Of a DNA stretch of 64,000 bases, positions 19,121 through 28,077 are shown piece by piece. The notes under the pieces are model-generated. The model was not told the DNA's origin. It saw nothing but the letters and a program-made list of their open reading frames with translations, and ran no database searches. The first letter of the stretch is position 1. Every line of letters begins with the position of its first letter. Both the position numbers and the translations under genes were made by a program. Origin of the DNA: an uncultured Porphyromonadaceae bacterium (lineage in GTDB: Bacteria > Bacteroidota > Bacteroidia > Bacteroidales > Muribaculaceae); assembly GCA_946410185.1 (NCBI GenBank), contig CAMJZI010000001.1, positions 1 through 64,000 on the forward strand, given 5' to 3'.

Positions 19121-19155
19121 AATGCGGCGGATCATTTCCGTCGCATTCTTTTTGT
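19121..19155. terminator. Bidirectional terminator nadK / glycosyltransferase
   Basis: AATGCGGCGGA and TCCGTCGCATT form an 11-base stem (one G:U) with a 5-base loop. On the plus strand it is followed by CTTTTTG, and on the minus strand by TTTTTTTTTG. It serves both converging genes. Confidence 0.8.
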
Positions 19156-19172
19156 TGGATAAACTGTCCGCA

Positions 19173-20315
19173 TTACTCCTGGAAGAGGCGGCGGTGCATC
19201 AGCACCGAGCGATAGATGTGAATCATGTGGTCGGCAAGAACCTTTCCCGTGAAGCGTTCGGTGTTGTCGCGGGCAGCTTTGAGCATCGCTGCCTTCTTGT
19301 TCTCGTCTTCGAGCACATCACTCAGCAAGTCGGCACCATCATGGAAATCAGAGTAATAGATCGCACCTTCACCGCCAATTTCACGCGCCTTGGCCGAGTC
19401 CTTGCAGATGACAAGGGCACCACTGCGCTGGGCATTGATCAACTTGTAGAGGTCACGGGTGCGGTCGGTGTTGGGAATGATGACAGCCTGAGCCATCTTG
19501 GCCACTGCCGTGAGGTCGGCATGGTGCACCTTGTCCACCTGTTTAAAGCGGTGGAAGATGTGCAAATCGTGGGCCTGTTCCTTGATCACGTGGTCAAAGT
19601 AGTCGGTGCGGTAACCCAGCATCACCACCGAGATCTTGCGGTTGCGCAGCTCATGTATCAGCTTCATGGCCTCGATAAGGTTGTCATCCTTGTCCAGACG
19701 GCCCTTATAGAGCACAAAACGCTCGGGCAGGTGATACTTTTCACGCAGGATGTCGAACATGCTCTCGGGCACCGACTCGTCACAGCCCTCATAGAAGCAG
19801 GGGTGTACCACCTCCACGTCATCAGGATTCACATGATAGTGGTCAATGATGAGCTGGCGATCTTCCTCGGTCAGCGCGATGACACGCTTGGCAATACGGC
19901 ACGACTTGCGCGCTTTGCGCTGCATGAGCATGCGCTCAATCCATCCGTGCGCACTCTTGTACAAGGGATCGGTCATCGTGAAAACCGTGGGGAAGTTACT
20001 GCCGTTAAAACCTGATGCGATGCCGTCATCGATACCATGGAAGGTATTCACTCCATGACCCTTGGCCGACTTGACGATACCATTCTTGGTGTACCAGCGG
20101 CTCTTGATGTGCACGTGGTTGCGCGGAAACTTCACACGCACGCTATCGTCGTTAAACAGCGCGGTAAGGCGCTTGTTGGATTTGTTCTCAGGAGAGTACA
20201 GGATATAATAGTTGTCAGGATAGTTTGTAGCCAACGCTTTGATAAGGATGCGCCCATAGTAAGACGTATCATTATTCTCCATGATGATTCTGCGACCACC
20301 GTAACCTACTACCAT
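19173..20315 (-). CDS. Glycosyltransferase, group 1-like
   Basis: The protein has 380 residues from the ATG at 20315 (MVVGYGGRRI). The track ORF begins upstream at 20396, which overlaps the -7 element, so the extra 27 residues are unlikely. The GT-B type is shown by VNTFHGIDDGI, VIALTEEDRQLIIDHYHVNPDDVEVVHPCF in the centre and YKGRLDKDDNLIEAMKLI in the donor half. The usual E-x7-E region is only loosely kept (INAQRSGALVICKDS), so the fold call is surer than activity. No neighbouring glycan-biosynthesis genes indicate the acceptor. Confidence 0.78.
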   Translation of the reverse strand: MVVGYGGRRIIMENNDTSYYGRILIKALATNYPDNYYILYSPENKSNKRLTALFNDDSVRVKFPRNHVHIKSRWYTKNGIVKSAKGHGVNTFHGIDDGIASGFNGSNFPTVFTMTDPLYKSAHGWIERMLMQRKARKSCRIAKRVIALTEEDRQLIIDHYHVNPDDVEVVHPCFYEGCDESVPESMFDILREKYHLPERFVLYKGRLDKDDNLIEAMKLIHELRNRKISVVMLGYRTDYFDHVIKEQAHDLHIFHRFKQVDKVHHADLTAVAKMAQAVIIPNTDRTRDLYKLINAQRSGALVICKDSAKAREIGGEGAIYYSDFHDGADLLSDVLEDENKKAAMLKAARDNTERFTGKVLADHMIHIYRSVLMHRRLFQE

Positions 20316-20393
20316 ATTATTTTGTCGTTTTTTTTGATTAATGTTCAGATTAACTATGCGAGCGGTTGGCTGGTGCCAATCATTCACAATCGG

Positions 20394-20401
20394 CAAAATT
20401 A
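20394..20401 (-). promoter_or_regulatory. -7 element for glycosyltransferase at 19173
   Basis: TAATTTTG on the minus strand lies about 78 bases before the ATG at 20315. It overlaps the start of the longer track ORF. Confidence 0.45.
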
Positions 20402-20454
20402 CTATGTTTTTTTCATTTTATGCTTTTTTTTGACCGCATTTTTATAGAAATAAG

Positions 20455-20462
20455 TAACTTTG
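20455..20462 (+). promoter_or_regulatory. -7 element for DUF4923 lipoprotein gene
   Basis: TAACTTTG lies 12 bases before the ATG at 20475, predicting a leader of only a few bases. Confidence 0.5.
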
Positions 20463-20474
20463 CTGCAAAATATT

Positions 20475-21098
20475 ATGATTATGAGACGATTCACCTCCAT
20501 CTTATGCATGATTCTTGTGCTGCTGGCTAGCACTTCATGCAAGACATCAACATCGGCGGCTGCCAGTGACAGGGGCCTCCACCCCGATGAAGTTTTCACC
20601 GTGACCGACGATGACATTGCCAACGAAACCTGGCGCATCAACTCCACCATCAAGGGTGAGTGGAATTATAACGGCCCCAGCGTTGACGTCAGCGGCAAGA
20701 ACCTGCTGGCGGGCATCGGTAAACCCATTACCAAGAGCAAGTTCAAGAAAAAACTGAAAAATGCCTTTAAAAAGATTGGCCTGGACAAGATGCGCCCGCA
20801 ATTCACCTTCAACCAGGATGGCACCTGCGCCATCAAGCTGCTGGGCAAGAGCCTGAAGGGAACCTACAACTACAATCCCGACCAGGACAAGATTCAAATC
20901 AAGTGGCACGGCATGCCAGTTAGCGCGCGGCTCAAGCGCGACGGCAATAAGAAACTGCACATCACCTTTGATGCCGACAGGTTCCTCTCCTTGCTCACCC
21001 TGGCGGGGAACTTCAGCGACAACTCGGCTATCAAGACACTGTCAAAGCTCATGGAGAACTACGAGGACGTGATGGTGGGCTTTGAGCTCAAGAAATGA
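20475..21098 (+). CDS. DUF4923-family lipoprotein (lipocalin-like)
   Basis: The protein has 207 residues from ATG 20475; ATG 20481 (MRRFTS) is equally possible. A lipoprotein signal ends at LASTSC. The body has WRINSTIKGEWNYNGPSVDVSGKNLLAGIGKP, PQFTFNQDGTCAIKLLGKSLKGTYNYNPDQDKIQIKW, which matches the DUF4923 pattern of Bacteroidales lipoproteins with a lipocalin-like beta barrel. The molecular function is unknown. It lies alone between converging and diverging neighbours. Confidence 0.8.
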   Translation: MIMRRFTSILCMILVLLASTSCKTSTSAAASDRGLHPDEVFTVTDDDIANETWRINSTIKGEWNYNGPSVDVSGKNLLAGIGKPITKSKFKKKLKNAFKKIGLDKMRPQFTFNQDGTCAIKLLGKSLKGTYNYNPDQDKIQIKWHGMPVSARLKRDGNKKLHITFDADRFLSLLTLAGNFSDNSAIKTLSKLMENYEDVMVGFELKK

Positions 21099-21130
21099 GC
21101 CACAAGAGCCAGTGATTACATGAAAACAAT

Positions 21131-21177
21131 CAGGAGGGACCCTCGGCATTGGTGAGGATCCCTCCTGGCTTGTCATG
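21131..21177. terminator. Bidirectional terminator hairpin
   Basis: CAGGAGGGA-CCCTC pairs with GAGG-A-TCCCTCCTG between the converging DUF4923 gene and the gene at 21203-21820. The stem is strong, but the T tracts are poor on both sides (GATTGTTTTC on the minus strand). Confidence 0.65.
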
Positions 21178-21202
21178 TCATTACCTTGACTAACGCACTC
21201 GG

Positions 21203-21820
21203 TTAGCGGCGCGGAGGCCTGTTCATCTGCTGCTTGCCCTGGTTGATGGCCTGCCTCTTGGTCATCGTGCCACTGGTGCGGTTACCTGGCTGGCTCTTGC
21301 TGCCGCTGCCCATGCCAGGCTGGCTAGCGCCCATGCCGGGCTTGGGCTGTGACTTGCTGGCAGGAGCGCCAAAGGTGCGCCCATTGTAAGCACTGTGGTC
21401 AAAGTAGCGATTTGAACCCTTATACACCTGGTAGCCCGGAGGGGCCGGACGGAAATAGCGGTCCTTGGTGTAACGGTTATAGATTGTGAACACAAATTTC
21501 TTGTTCTCCCACGACACGGGGCGATAGAAATATTCAAGCGTGACATACATCTGGTACTGTGCAGGCGAGAGCACATACTTCAACTCGTTGTTACGACGGG
21601 CCCAGAAGGTGCCGAAGAGATCATCATACACATCAAGACACATGATGTAATCCATGTTGATTTCATACACGGCATTATACTGGTCATCGCTCAATCCAAG
21701 TTCATAGGCCATCTTGTCGGTCAGGAAAAAGGCCTGATCGCGGGCCGACTTGTAACTCATCGCATTGGCGGCTGAACCAAGGGTCAGCACTGCCACCATT
21801 GTTAAGATAAAGCGTTTCAT
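21203..21820 (-). CDS. Exported hypothetical protein with Gly/Pro/Gln-rich tail
   Basis: I do not recognise a named family for this 205-residue protein. Residues 1-20 are a Sec signal peptide (MKRFILTMVAVLTLGSAANA). The middle (KMAYELGLSDDQYNAVYEINMDYIMCL) resembles the LTxxQ-type helical pattern of Spy/CpxP-like periplasmic proteins, which is a weak analogy. An aromatic-rich segment follows (YNRYTKDRYFRPAPPGYQVY). The last 45 residues are low-complexity, basic and rich in S/Q/P/G/M (SKSQPKPGMGASQPGMG). A -7 element lies about 40 bases upstream. Confidence 0.7.
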   Translation of the reverse strand: MKRFILTMVAVLTLGSAANAMSYKSARDQAFFLTDKMAYELGLSDDQYNAVYEINMDYIMCLDVYDDLFGTFWARRNNELKYVLSPAQYQMYVTLEYFYRPVSWENKKFVFTIYNRYTKDRYFRPAPPGYQVYKGSNRYFDHSAYNGRTFGAPASKSQPKPGMGASQPGMGSGSKSQPGNRTSGTMTKRQAINQGKQQMNRPPRR

Positions 21821-21860
21821 AGTGCGTATGTTTTTAGTAGTTGATAAATGTTTGTTGCCT

Positions 21861-21868
21861 CAAAGTTA
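21861..21868 (-). promoter_or_regulatory. -7 element for gene 21203-21820
   Basis: TAACTTTG on the minus strand, 40 bases before the ATG. Confidence 0.5.
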
Positions 21869-22076
21869 GCCATAATGAACATTTATTGCAACTATTTTAG
21901 ACAAATATTCATAAACAATCGACTAACCACCCTTCAAAGTGCATATTCCATGCCATCAAGCCACCATTTTGATCAATCACCTGCATTGCATCGCAGTAAG
22001 GATAAATTCTATCGACCAAAGACCCGAAATGACCGGTTTTTTCAGCCGCTAGTTTATTTATTTCGTGCATTATTTG

Positions 22077-22084
22077 TATTTTTG
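22077..22084 (+). promoter_or_regulatory. -7 element immediately before the GH3-like gene
   Basis: TATTTTTG ends 5 bases before the ATG at 22090, the same spacing as for nadK, the HAD gene and the MATE gene. Confidence 0.55.
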
Positions 22085-22089
22085 CGCCC

Positions 22090-23610
22090 ATGATAGACTT
22101 CACTCCATTTGTTCGCAGCCACTTTATGGCGCGCCTGCAACAGCAGGTACGTTACATCAGCCATGCCGATGCTGTGCAACAGGGCGAGTTGGTGCGCTTG
22201 ATTGAGAAAGCGGCACTGACACGCATCGGGCGCAAGTATGACTTTTCTTCTATCAGGACCTACAAGCAGTTCGCATCCAGGCTGCCGCTGTATAGCTATG
22301 AGGACCTTAAACCCCACATCTTGCGCATGGTTAACGGGGCTAAGGACGAGTTGTGGCCTGGACAATGCTTCAATTTCGCACAGTCGTCGGGCACTAGCGA
22401 CGGACGCAGCAAGTACATCCCCATCACCCGCGAGTCTTTCCAGTGGAACCACTACCAGGGTGCAAGCGACGTGGTGTCACACTACTTGAACCTGAATCCC
22501 GAGAGCCGCATCTTTGCTGGCAAAGCATTCATCTTGGGTGGCAGTTTTGCCAACAACCTGCAGGTGCCGCGAGGCGTCAGGGTAGGGGACCTGAGCGCTA
22601 ATCTCATCGAGAACATGAACCCGCTGGCCAACCTGGCGCGCATTCCAAGCAAGCAGGTGGCACTGCTCGAGAACTGGGCCGAGAAACTGCCTCGACTGGT
22701 CGATGCCAGCATCCATGCCAACGTGACCAACCTGAGCGGTGTCCCCTCGTGGTTCCTGACCGTACTCAAAGAGGTGCTCAACAAGACGGGCAAGTCATGC
22801 ATCCATGACGTATGGCCCAACCTGGAGGTGTTCTTCCATGGCGGCATCGCCTTTGGACCCTACAGGAAGCAATATGAAGAAATGTGCGACATGGGCAAGA
22901 TGCACTTCCTGGACACTTACAATGCCAGCGAAGGCTTCTTTGCCGTGCAGAGCGACTGGCAGAGCGAGGCGATGTTGCTGCTGCTCGACACAGGCGTGTT
23001 CTATGAATTCCTGCCCGTCGAGGACAGTGACAGCGACACACCCGAGGTCTATCCCATTTGGGAAATCGAGGCCGGGCGCACCTATGAACTCATCATCACT
23101 GCTGCCAACGGCCTGTGGCGCTACCGCCTGGGCGACACGGTGACCATCGAGCAACTCAACCCCGTCAAGCTCACTATTGCTGGCCGCACACACAGTTTTA
23201 TCAACGCATTTGGCGAGGAATTGATGGTGCATAACGCCGACAAGGCCATTGAATTGACCGAACAGGAAACCGGGTGCAGAATCCTAAATTACACGGCAGC
23301 ACCTGTCTATGCCCACGGCAGCAAGAGCGGTCACCACCAGTGGCTTATCGAATTTGCCACCCAACCCGCCGACAAGGCCGTCTTCATGCAGTTGCTGGAT
23401 CAGCACCTGCGCGAGGCAAACAGCGACTATGACGCCAAGCGCACCGACGACATCTTCCTGGTCATGCCCACGCTCGTCATCGCTCCCACTGGCTTGTTTG
23501 ACCGCTGGCTGGCAACTACAGGCAAGCTGGGCGGACAGCGCAAAGTCCCACGATTGAGCAACAACCGCGACATCATCGACCAGATGCTGGAACTCATCAA
23601 AACACAGTAA
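22090..23610 (+). CDS. GH3-like acyl-acid amido synthetase
   Basis: The 506-residue protein is an adenylate-forming enzyme of the family named for plant GH3 auxin-responsive proteins, which activate a carboxylic acid as an acyl-AMP and conjugate it to an amine or amino acid. The ATP-binding loop SSGTSDGRSKYIPIT lies at about residues 98-112, and later motifs include FFHGGIAFGPY, TYNASEGFFAVQ and LWRYRLGDTVTI, as in plant GH3 proteins. Bacterial members are common in Bacteroidetes, but their substrates are unknown. The gene is followed after 15 bases by the LtaS-like gene, which suggests that the two act on the same envelope or lipid product. Confidence 0.9.
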   Translation: MIDFTPFVRSHFMARLQQQVRYISHADAVQQGELVRLIEKAALTRIGRKYDFSSIRTYKQFASRLPLYSYEDLKPHILRMVNGAKDELWPGQCFNFAQSSGTSDGRSKYIPITRESFQWNHYQGASDVVSHYLNLNPESRIFAGKAFILGGSFANNLQVPRGVRVGDLSANLIENMNPLANLARIPSKQVALLENWAEKLPRLVDASIHANVTNLSGVPSWFLTVLKEVLNKTGKSCIHDVWPNLEVFFHGGIAFGPYRKQYEEMCDMGKMHFLDTYNASEGFFAVQSDWQSEAMLLLLDTGVFYEFLPVEDSDSDTPEVYPIWEIEAGRTYELIITAANGLWRYRLGDTVTIEQLNPVKLTIAGRTHSFINAFGEELMVHNADKAIELTEQETGCRILNYTAAPVYAHGSKSGHHQWLIEFATQPADKAVFMQLLDQHLREANSDYDAKRTDDIFLVMPTLVIAPTGLFDRWLATTGKLGGQRKVPRLSNNRDIIDQMLELIKTQ

Positions 23611-23625
23611 CAACACGATTCTACC

Positions 23626-25584
23626 ATGTGGAAAAAAATCCTTCATTGTAACATTGGCGCCGCCATCGCCAATATGCTGGTGGCCTATCTCGTCTTCATG
23701 CTTTCGCGTGTGGCCTTTTTCGTCGAGAACTGGTCCACGTTTGCTCCTCACGCCACCTGGCAATCGATATGCAATGCGTTTCATGGAGCTCTGATCTTTG
23801 ACACATCGGCGCTACTCTATATCAACAGCGTCTATCTGGCCCTCATGCTGCTGCCCTTGCGTCTCAAGGAGAAGCCTGGCTTCCACAAGGGGCTCAGGTG
23901 GCTCTTTGTGGTGACCAACGCTGTGGGCGTGGCAAGCAACCTCATGGATTCGGTGTTCTTTCAATACACCGGGCGCCGATCCACCATATCGGTGTTCAGC
24001 GAGTTTTCCAACGAGAACAACATTGCATCCATCATCCTGACCGAGGCGCTCCGCCACTGGTATCTTGTGGTGGTGTTCATCGTGCTGGTCTTGATACTGT
24101 GGCGGTGTTTTACCCAGCCCCGCCGCGAGGTGTACCCGTCCCGCCTGTCCTATTACTTGACACAATCAGTCGCCCTGCTGGTCATGGTGCCGCTGGCCAT
24201 TGTAGGCATCCGCGGCAGCACCTCGGCTGGCACACGGCCCATCACCATCATCAATGCCAACGAGTTTGTTGACCGCCCGGTCGAGGCGTCACTGGTGCTC
24301 AACACGCCGTTCTCGATGATACGCAGCATTGGCAAGAAAGTGTTCATCACTCCCGAGTACATGACAAACGAGCAGATGGAATCAATCTACAGCCCTGTCC
24401 ACAGCCATCCTGTCGTCGATTCATTGAGCCATCCTGGCAAGAATGTGGTCATCCTCATCGTCGAGAGCATGGGCAAGGTGAACATTGGGTCATTCAACCC
24501 TGATATGGACGGAGGAAAATTCAAGGGATACATGCCCTTTATCGACAGCTTGATTCCCAAGTCTCTCACCTACAAGTATAGCTATGCCAACGGACGCATC
24601 AGCATGGACGCGATGCCGTCGCTGCTGTCGGGACTGCCCATGATGGTTGAGCCGTTCTTCCTCACCCCAGCCTCACTCAACGACCTGGAAGGCCTGCCCA
24701 AGATGCTGAGCCGCATGGGCTACCATAGCGCGTTTTTCCACGGGGCACACAACAGGTCGATGAGTTTCAACTCCTTTGCCCACGCGGTGGGCTACCAGCG
24801 CTATTACGGCCTTGACGAGTATTGCCAATCACCCAAATACGGGGGTATGGACGACTGGGACGGCAAGTGGGCGATATGGGACGAACCGTTCCTGCAGTTC
24901 TCGCTCGACAACATCAATGGCATGCAGGAGCCGTTCCTGGCCACCGTGTTCACCGCTTCGTCCCATCACCCCTTTAACCTGCCTGAACAATACAGGGATT
25001 CGCTCAAGGAGGAGGGCGGCATGCCCATCTACAAGTGCGTGCGCTATGCCGACTTGTCGCTGCGCCGTTTCTTTGAGCAGGCAAGCAAGCAGCCGTGGTA
25101 CAACAACACCATCTTTGTCATTGTTGCCGACCACACCAATAACAATAACCGTGAACTCTATCTGACCGATCTGGGCTGGTACAGTATTCCCATCATTTTC
25201 TTCACCCCCGACGGCTCCATCGCACCGGCTATGCGCGACGACATCATCGCCCAGCAGACCGATGTGACTCCCACCTTGCTGCACATGCTGGGCTATGACA
25301 AGCCCTACCTGGCCTTCGGCTTTGACCTGCTGTCGGCCGATCCGTCCAGCACCTGGGCATTCAGCTACAACTCAGGTGTCTATCAGCTTGTCAAGGGGGA
25401 CTTGATGCTTCAATTCAACGGTACTAAGACCACTGCGGTTTACCGCTTCAAGACCGACCTGCTGCTCAAGAACAACCTTGTAGGCCAGCTGCCAGAGCAA
25501 CAGCCAATGGAACAGCTGTTGAAAGCCATCATACAGCAGTACATGTCACGCATGAACGAGAACCGTCTGCTTCCTGACCGGTAA
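23626..25584 (+). CDS. LtaS-like sulfatase-fold membrane phospho-/sulfo-transferase
   Basis: The 652-residue protein has about five membrane segments in its first 190 residues (for example MLVAYLVFMLSRVAFFV and WYLVVVFIVLVLILW) and then a large periplasmic alkaline-phosphatase-superfamily domain. Metal- and catalysis-related blocks include NVVILIVESMGK, ANGRISMDAMPSLLSGLP (likely nucleophile Ser326 in the position of the LtaS Thr), SSHHPFNLP and VIVADHTNN. In Gram-negatives, relatives transfer phosphoglycerol or phosphoethanolamine to surface glycans or lipids. The exact donor and acceptor are unknown. It is in an operon with the GH3-like gene. Confidence 0.88.
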   Translation: MWKKILHCNIGAAIANMLVAYLVFMLSRVAFFVENWSTFAPHATWQSICNAFHGALIFDTSALLYINSVYLALMLLPLRLKEKPGFHKGLRWLFVVTNAVGVASNLMDSVFFQYTGRRSTISVFSEFSNENNIASIILTEALRHWYLVVVFIVLVLILWRCFTQPRREVYPSRLSYYLTQSVALLVMVPLAIVGIRGSTSAGTRPITIINANEFVDRPVEASLVLNTPFSMIRSIGKKVFITPEYMTNEQMESIYSPVHSHPVVDSLSHPGKNVVILIVESMGKVNIGSFNPDMDGGKFKGYMPFIDSLIPKSLTYKYSYANGRISMDAMPSLLSGLPMMVEPFFLTPASLNDLEGLPKMLSRMGYHSAFFHGAHNRSMSFNSFAHAVGYQRYYGLDEYCQSPKYGGMDDWDGKWAIWDEPFLQFSLDNINGMQEPFLATVFTASSHHPFNLPEQYRDSLKEEGGMPIYKCVRYADLSLRRFFEQASKQPWYNNTIFVIVADHTNNNNRELYLTDLGWYSIPIIFFTPDGSIAPAMRDDIIAQQTDVTPTLLHMLGYDKPYLAFGFDLLSADPSSTWAFSYNSGVYQLVKGDLMLQFNGTKTTAVYRFKTDLLLKNNLVGQLPEQQPMEQLLKAIIQQYMSRMNENRLLPDR

Positions 25585-25610
25585 GCTATCCATAGCGCAG
25601 AGAACAATCG

Positions 25611-25651
25611 CAAAAAGGGTCCCGACAATCTCATCGACTGTCAGGACCCTT
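25611..25651 (-). terminator. Terminator of tRNA-Leu
   Basis: AAGGGTCC and GGACCCTT (with inner GACA/TGTC) form a hairpin immediately downstream of the tRNA on the minus strand, followed by TTTTTGCG. It may also end the LtaS-like transcript from the other side. Confidence 0.75.
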
Positions 25652-25656
25652 GCTTG

Positions 25657-25741
25657 TGGTGCCCAGGGCGGGACTCGAACCCGCACACCTTGCGGCACAC
25701 GCACCTGAAACGTGCGCGTCTACCAATTCCGCCACCTGGGC
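25657..25741 (-). tRNA. tRNA-Leu (anticodon CAG)
   Basis: The minus strand reads GCCCAGGTGGCGGAATTGG at the 5' end and CGGGTTCGAGTCCCGCCCTGGGC at the 3' end, giving a perfect 7-bp acceptor stem and T arm. The anticodon loop is TTCAGGT (CAG), and a long variable arm (GTGCCGCAAGGTGTG-type), typical of leucine tRNA, is present. The 3' ACCA is encoded. A TACCTTTG promoter element and a terminator flank it. Confidence 0.95.
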
Positions 25742-25778
25742 ATTAGGTTGGGCGCTTAACGTTTTGCGTTTAGCGGTG

Positions 25779-25786
25779 CAAAGGTA
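25779..25786 (-). promoter_or_regulatory. -7 element for tRNA-Leu
   Basis: TACCTTTG on the minus strand, about 37 bases before the mature tRNA 5' end. Confidence 0.6.
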
Positions 25787-25908
25787 GTACTTTTTTTTAA
25801 TATACAAGTGATTTGACAAAAAAAATGCGCAAAAAACGCACTTTTCTCTTCTTTCGAGCCATCCAGAATACCATCAGAGCCCTTGTCACGAGCTAAAAAA
25901 CAATGCCC

Positions 25909-28005
25909 TTAACGCAGGCTATTGCGACGGCGTTTGGACTTGGCATCGTTATACTTGTCACCCGTATAGGTGTTGTTGAATCCGGTGCCGAACTCGTCCT
26001 CCTCTTCTTCACCTTCCTCGCCAGGACGCTGGTCTTGCTTCTTCTCTACCTTGTTCTTGGCCTGCTCGGGCTTATTGTGCTTGATTTCATCGGGTTTCTG
26101 CAAGTCAAGAGCCGTCTCATAGATATTCCAGCTCTCGTCAAGGTCCCAGTTGCGGCGCAGTCGCAATTTTTTGGGATAATAATAAACCTCCTCGGGTTGC
26201 AGGTGTTGCTTATAGTTACCTGTATCCCACTTGCCATTGCCGTTGCCGTCGATAGTCAAACGGATGAAATAGGAACCTGGATTGACGTTGAGAAATTCAA
26301 ACGCTCCGTTCTTGACCTGAGCGATGCGCTCCACCTTTTCATTTGTTGACAATAGTTCAACAAAGGCGTTGCCCTTGACATTGACCTTGAAGTAAACGTT
26401 GGCATACTCTTCCAGCGGTTTTACCGACAGCTCCCGGCTTAACTTACTGTTATACAATCCATAAACCGACGTGACGGCGGCACTGTCGATAGTGAGCCGG
26501 TAGATGGAGTCGGGCTGGGTGGCGACAGGCAGCCAGTAGCGCATGGGGTTGTAATCATCCACTGGCTTGATGCACGGCACGGGCAGAGTAACAGGCACCC
26601 ACAACGTGTCGCGCTTGATCTCGAAGTGCACGCCTCTGGGATTGATCGAAGCGATGGGCGCATCAAACTTGAGGATAATCGAGTCTCCGATATCCATCTG
26701 AACCCCTTTGGCCAGATCCATTTTAAGCTTGGGTATCTCGTTGGGATCGACACGCTGCAATTCTTTCAGTTCTTCTTGCTCACCTTCATCAAGTTCCTTG
26801 CCTTGGGCTACGGCATTTTCCTGTTTCTCGAGCAGTTGAGTCAACCGCTTGGCACGTTCCTCGCGCTCCTTGGCTTTCTTCTCTTCTTCCTTGACCTGGG
26901 CATTGGGCTTGCGGTAGCCAAAACGCACGGTGTCGGTCACCTGAACCAGCCTGTCGGCCGAATCTGAGCGCAGATAGGTCATCGCCACAACGATGGTGTC
27001 GCACTTGATCATCGCCGAGTCGGTAATCCAGTAAATCAACGAATCGTTGGCGCTCGTGCGCTCCACACGGCACCAGTCGGACCGATGCTCGGCAGGACGC
27101 AATACCTGCATCAACGGCAAGGTGTCGTTAGGCGCACCAAACAGCACGTTAAGTTTATTGTCGGACGGACGGCCTGTCTGCTTGACGTAATGTGAACGAT
27201 AACCCTCATTAAACATGCACAGCAGCAGGTTGTTGGGCAAGCACAGGGTATGGGTAGCCTCTATCACGGTATCGATGCGGTGATCAAAGGTGAAGATGGT
27301 GTCCTGCGAGGTGTATTGCTGGGTCGTTGGGGTGATGATGGTATCCAGGAATGCAATGTCCTCGGTACGGGCCATGCGGTAATCGCCGTCCACATCATTG
27401 AGGGCGAAAACATGGTAGTTGCCCGGCTTGAGGTTGCGAATCGTGAACTTGCCGAGGTCGTTCGTGCGGCTCACACGAGACAGGGGAACGTGGGTAAACG
27501 CCGTGTCGTCAAGGTTGCTGTGCAATCCCACTATCACATGCTGCATGGGCTCCAGGTCATCGGCTTTTAACACTATTCCCGACACTGCCAGGGTATCAAT
27601 CTGGTCGCCTGTCGAGAATGCAAACGTGTATCCTTCAAGCTGATTGCTCTCGTTGTTGTCCTCGATGGCATTAGAGAAATCTATGACATAGGTCGTGTTC
27701 TCCTCCAATTCGTCACGAAACTCGACTGTCACCTTCTTGCCCACAGTGCGGATGAGCGGCATGGTCTTGGGGGCCGGTGAAATGATGACTTTTTTTTGCT
27801 GGTCCTTGATATTGACAATCTCGTCGAATGTGATTTCCACCTTGTTCCCCTTGAAGTTGAGCGCACCTGGCTCGGGCGATGACTTGACCACGCGGGGTGG
27901 GGTATAGTCACGCGGGCCGCCCTCGGGCGAGCCGATGCTGGCACAGGCCACGAGCAGCAAGCCCATGACCAATGCCATCAACCCATATTTCCAGCGGTTC
28001 AACAT
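25909..28005 (-). CDS. Ig-like domain lipoprotein, Bacteroidales type
   Basis: The protein has 698 residues from ATG 28005 (MLNRWKYGL). The track start at 28044 lies upstream of the -7 element at 28014-28021, so it cannot be used by that promoter. The lipoprotein signal ends at LLLVAC. Next comes a bacterial Ig-like (SbsA-type) domain (PPRVVKSSPEPGALNFKGNKVEITFDEIV), a carboxypeptidase-regulatory/SpaA-like segment (GKFTIRNLKPGNYHVFALNDVDGDY), a charged helical stretch (EEEKKAKEREERAKR) and a second beta-rich unit (GSYFIRLTIDGNGNGKWDTGNYK). The C-terminus is highly charged (EEGEEEEDEF, KSKRRRNS). A surface or periplasmic structural role is likely; the function is unknown. Confidence 0.82.
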   Translation of the reverse strand: MLNRWKYGLMALVMGLLLVACASIGSPEGGPRDYTPPRVVKSSPEPGALNFKGNKVEITFDEIVNIKDQQKKVIISPAPKTMPLIRTVGKKVTVEFRDELEENTTYVIDFSNAIEDNNESNQLEGYTFAFSTGDQIDTLAVSGIVLKADDLEPMQHVIVGLHSNLDDTAFTHVPLSRVSRTNDLGKFTIRNLKPGNYHVFALNDVDGDYRMARTEDIAFLDTIITPTTQQYTSQDTIFTFDHRIDTVIEATHTLCLPNNLLLCMFNEGYRSHYVKQTGRPSDNKLNVLFGAPNDTLPLMQVLRPAEHRSDWCRVERTSANDSLIYWITDSAMIKCDTIVVAMTYLRSDSADRLVQVTDTVRFGYRKPNAQVKEEEKKAKEREERAKRLTQLLEKQENAVAQGKELDEGEQEELKELQRVDPNEIPKLKMDLAKGVQMDIGDSIILKFDAPIASINPRGVHFEIKRDTLWVPVTLPVPCIKPVDDYNPMRYWLPVATQPDSIYRLTIDSAAVTSVYGLYNSKLSRELSVKPLEEYANVYFKVNVKGNAFVELLSTNEKVERIAQVKNGAFEFLNVNPGSYFIRLTIDGNGNGKWDTGNYKQHLQPEEVYYYPKKLRLRRNWDLDESWNIYETALDLQKPDEIKHNKPEQAKNKVEKKQDQRPGEEGEEEEDEFGTGFNNTYTGDKYNDAKSKRRRNSLR

Positions 28006-28013
28006 TTGGCCTG

Positions 28014-28021
28014 CAAAGTTA
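28014..28021 (-). promoter_or_regulatory. -7 element for Ig-like lipoprotein
   Basis: TAACTTTG on the minus strand, with 8 bases between it and the ATG at 28005. It fixes the start codon choice. Confidence 0.6.
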
Positions 28022-28077
28022 ATGATTTTATCAATCTCCAACAAATAATACTTCCCTGGTAAATCGCTTGATAGCCA

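Noticed and set aside
28006-28044. Upstream start for the Ig-like lipoprotein
   Set aside because: A -7 promoter element lies between this start and the ATG that directly precedes the signal peptide.
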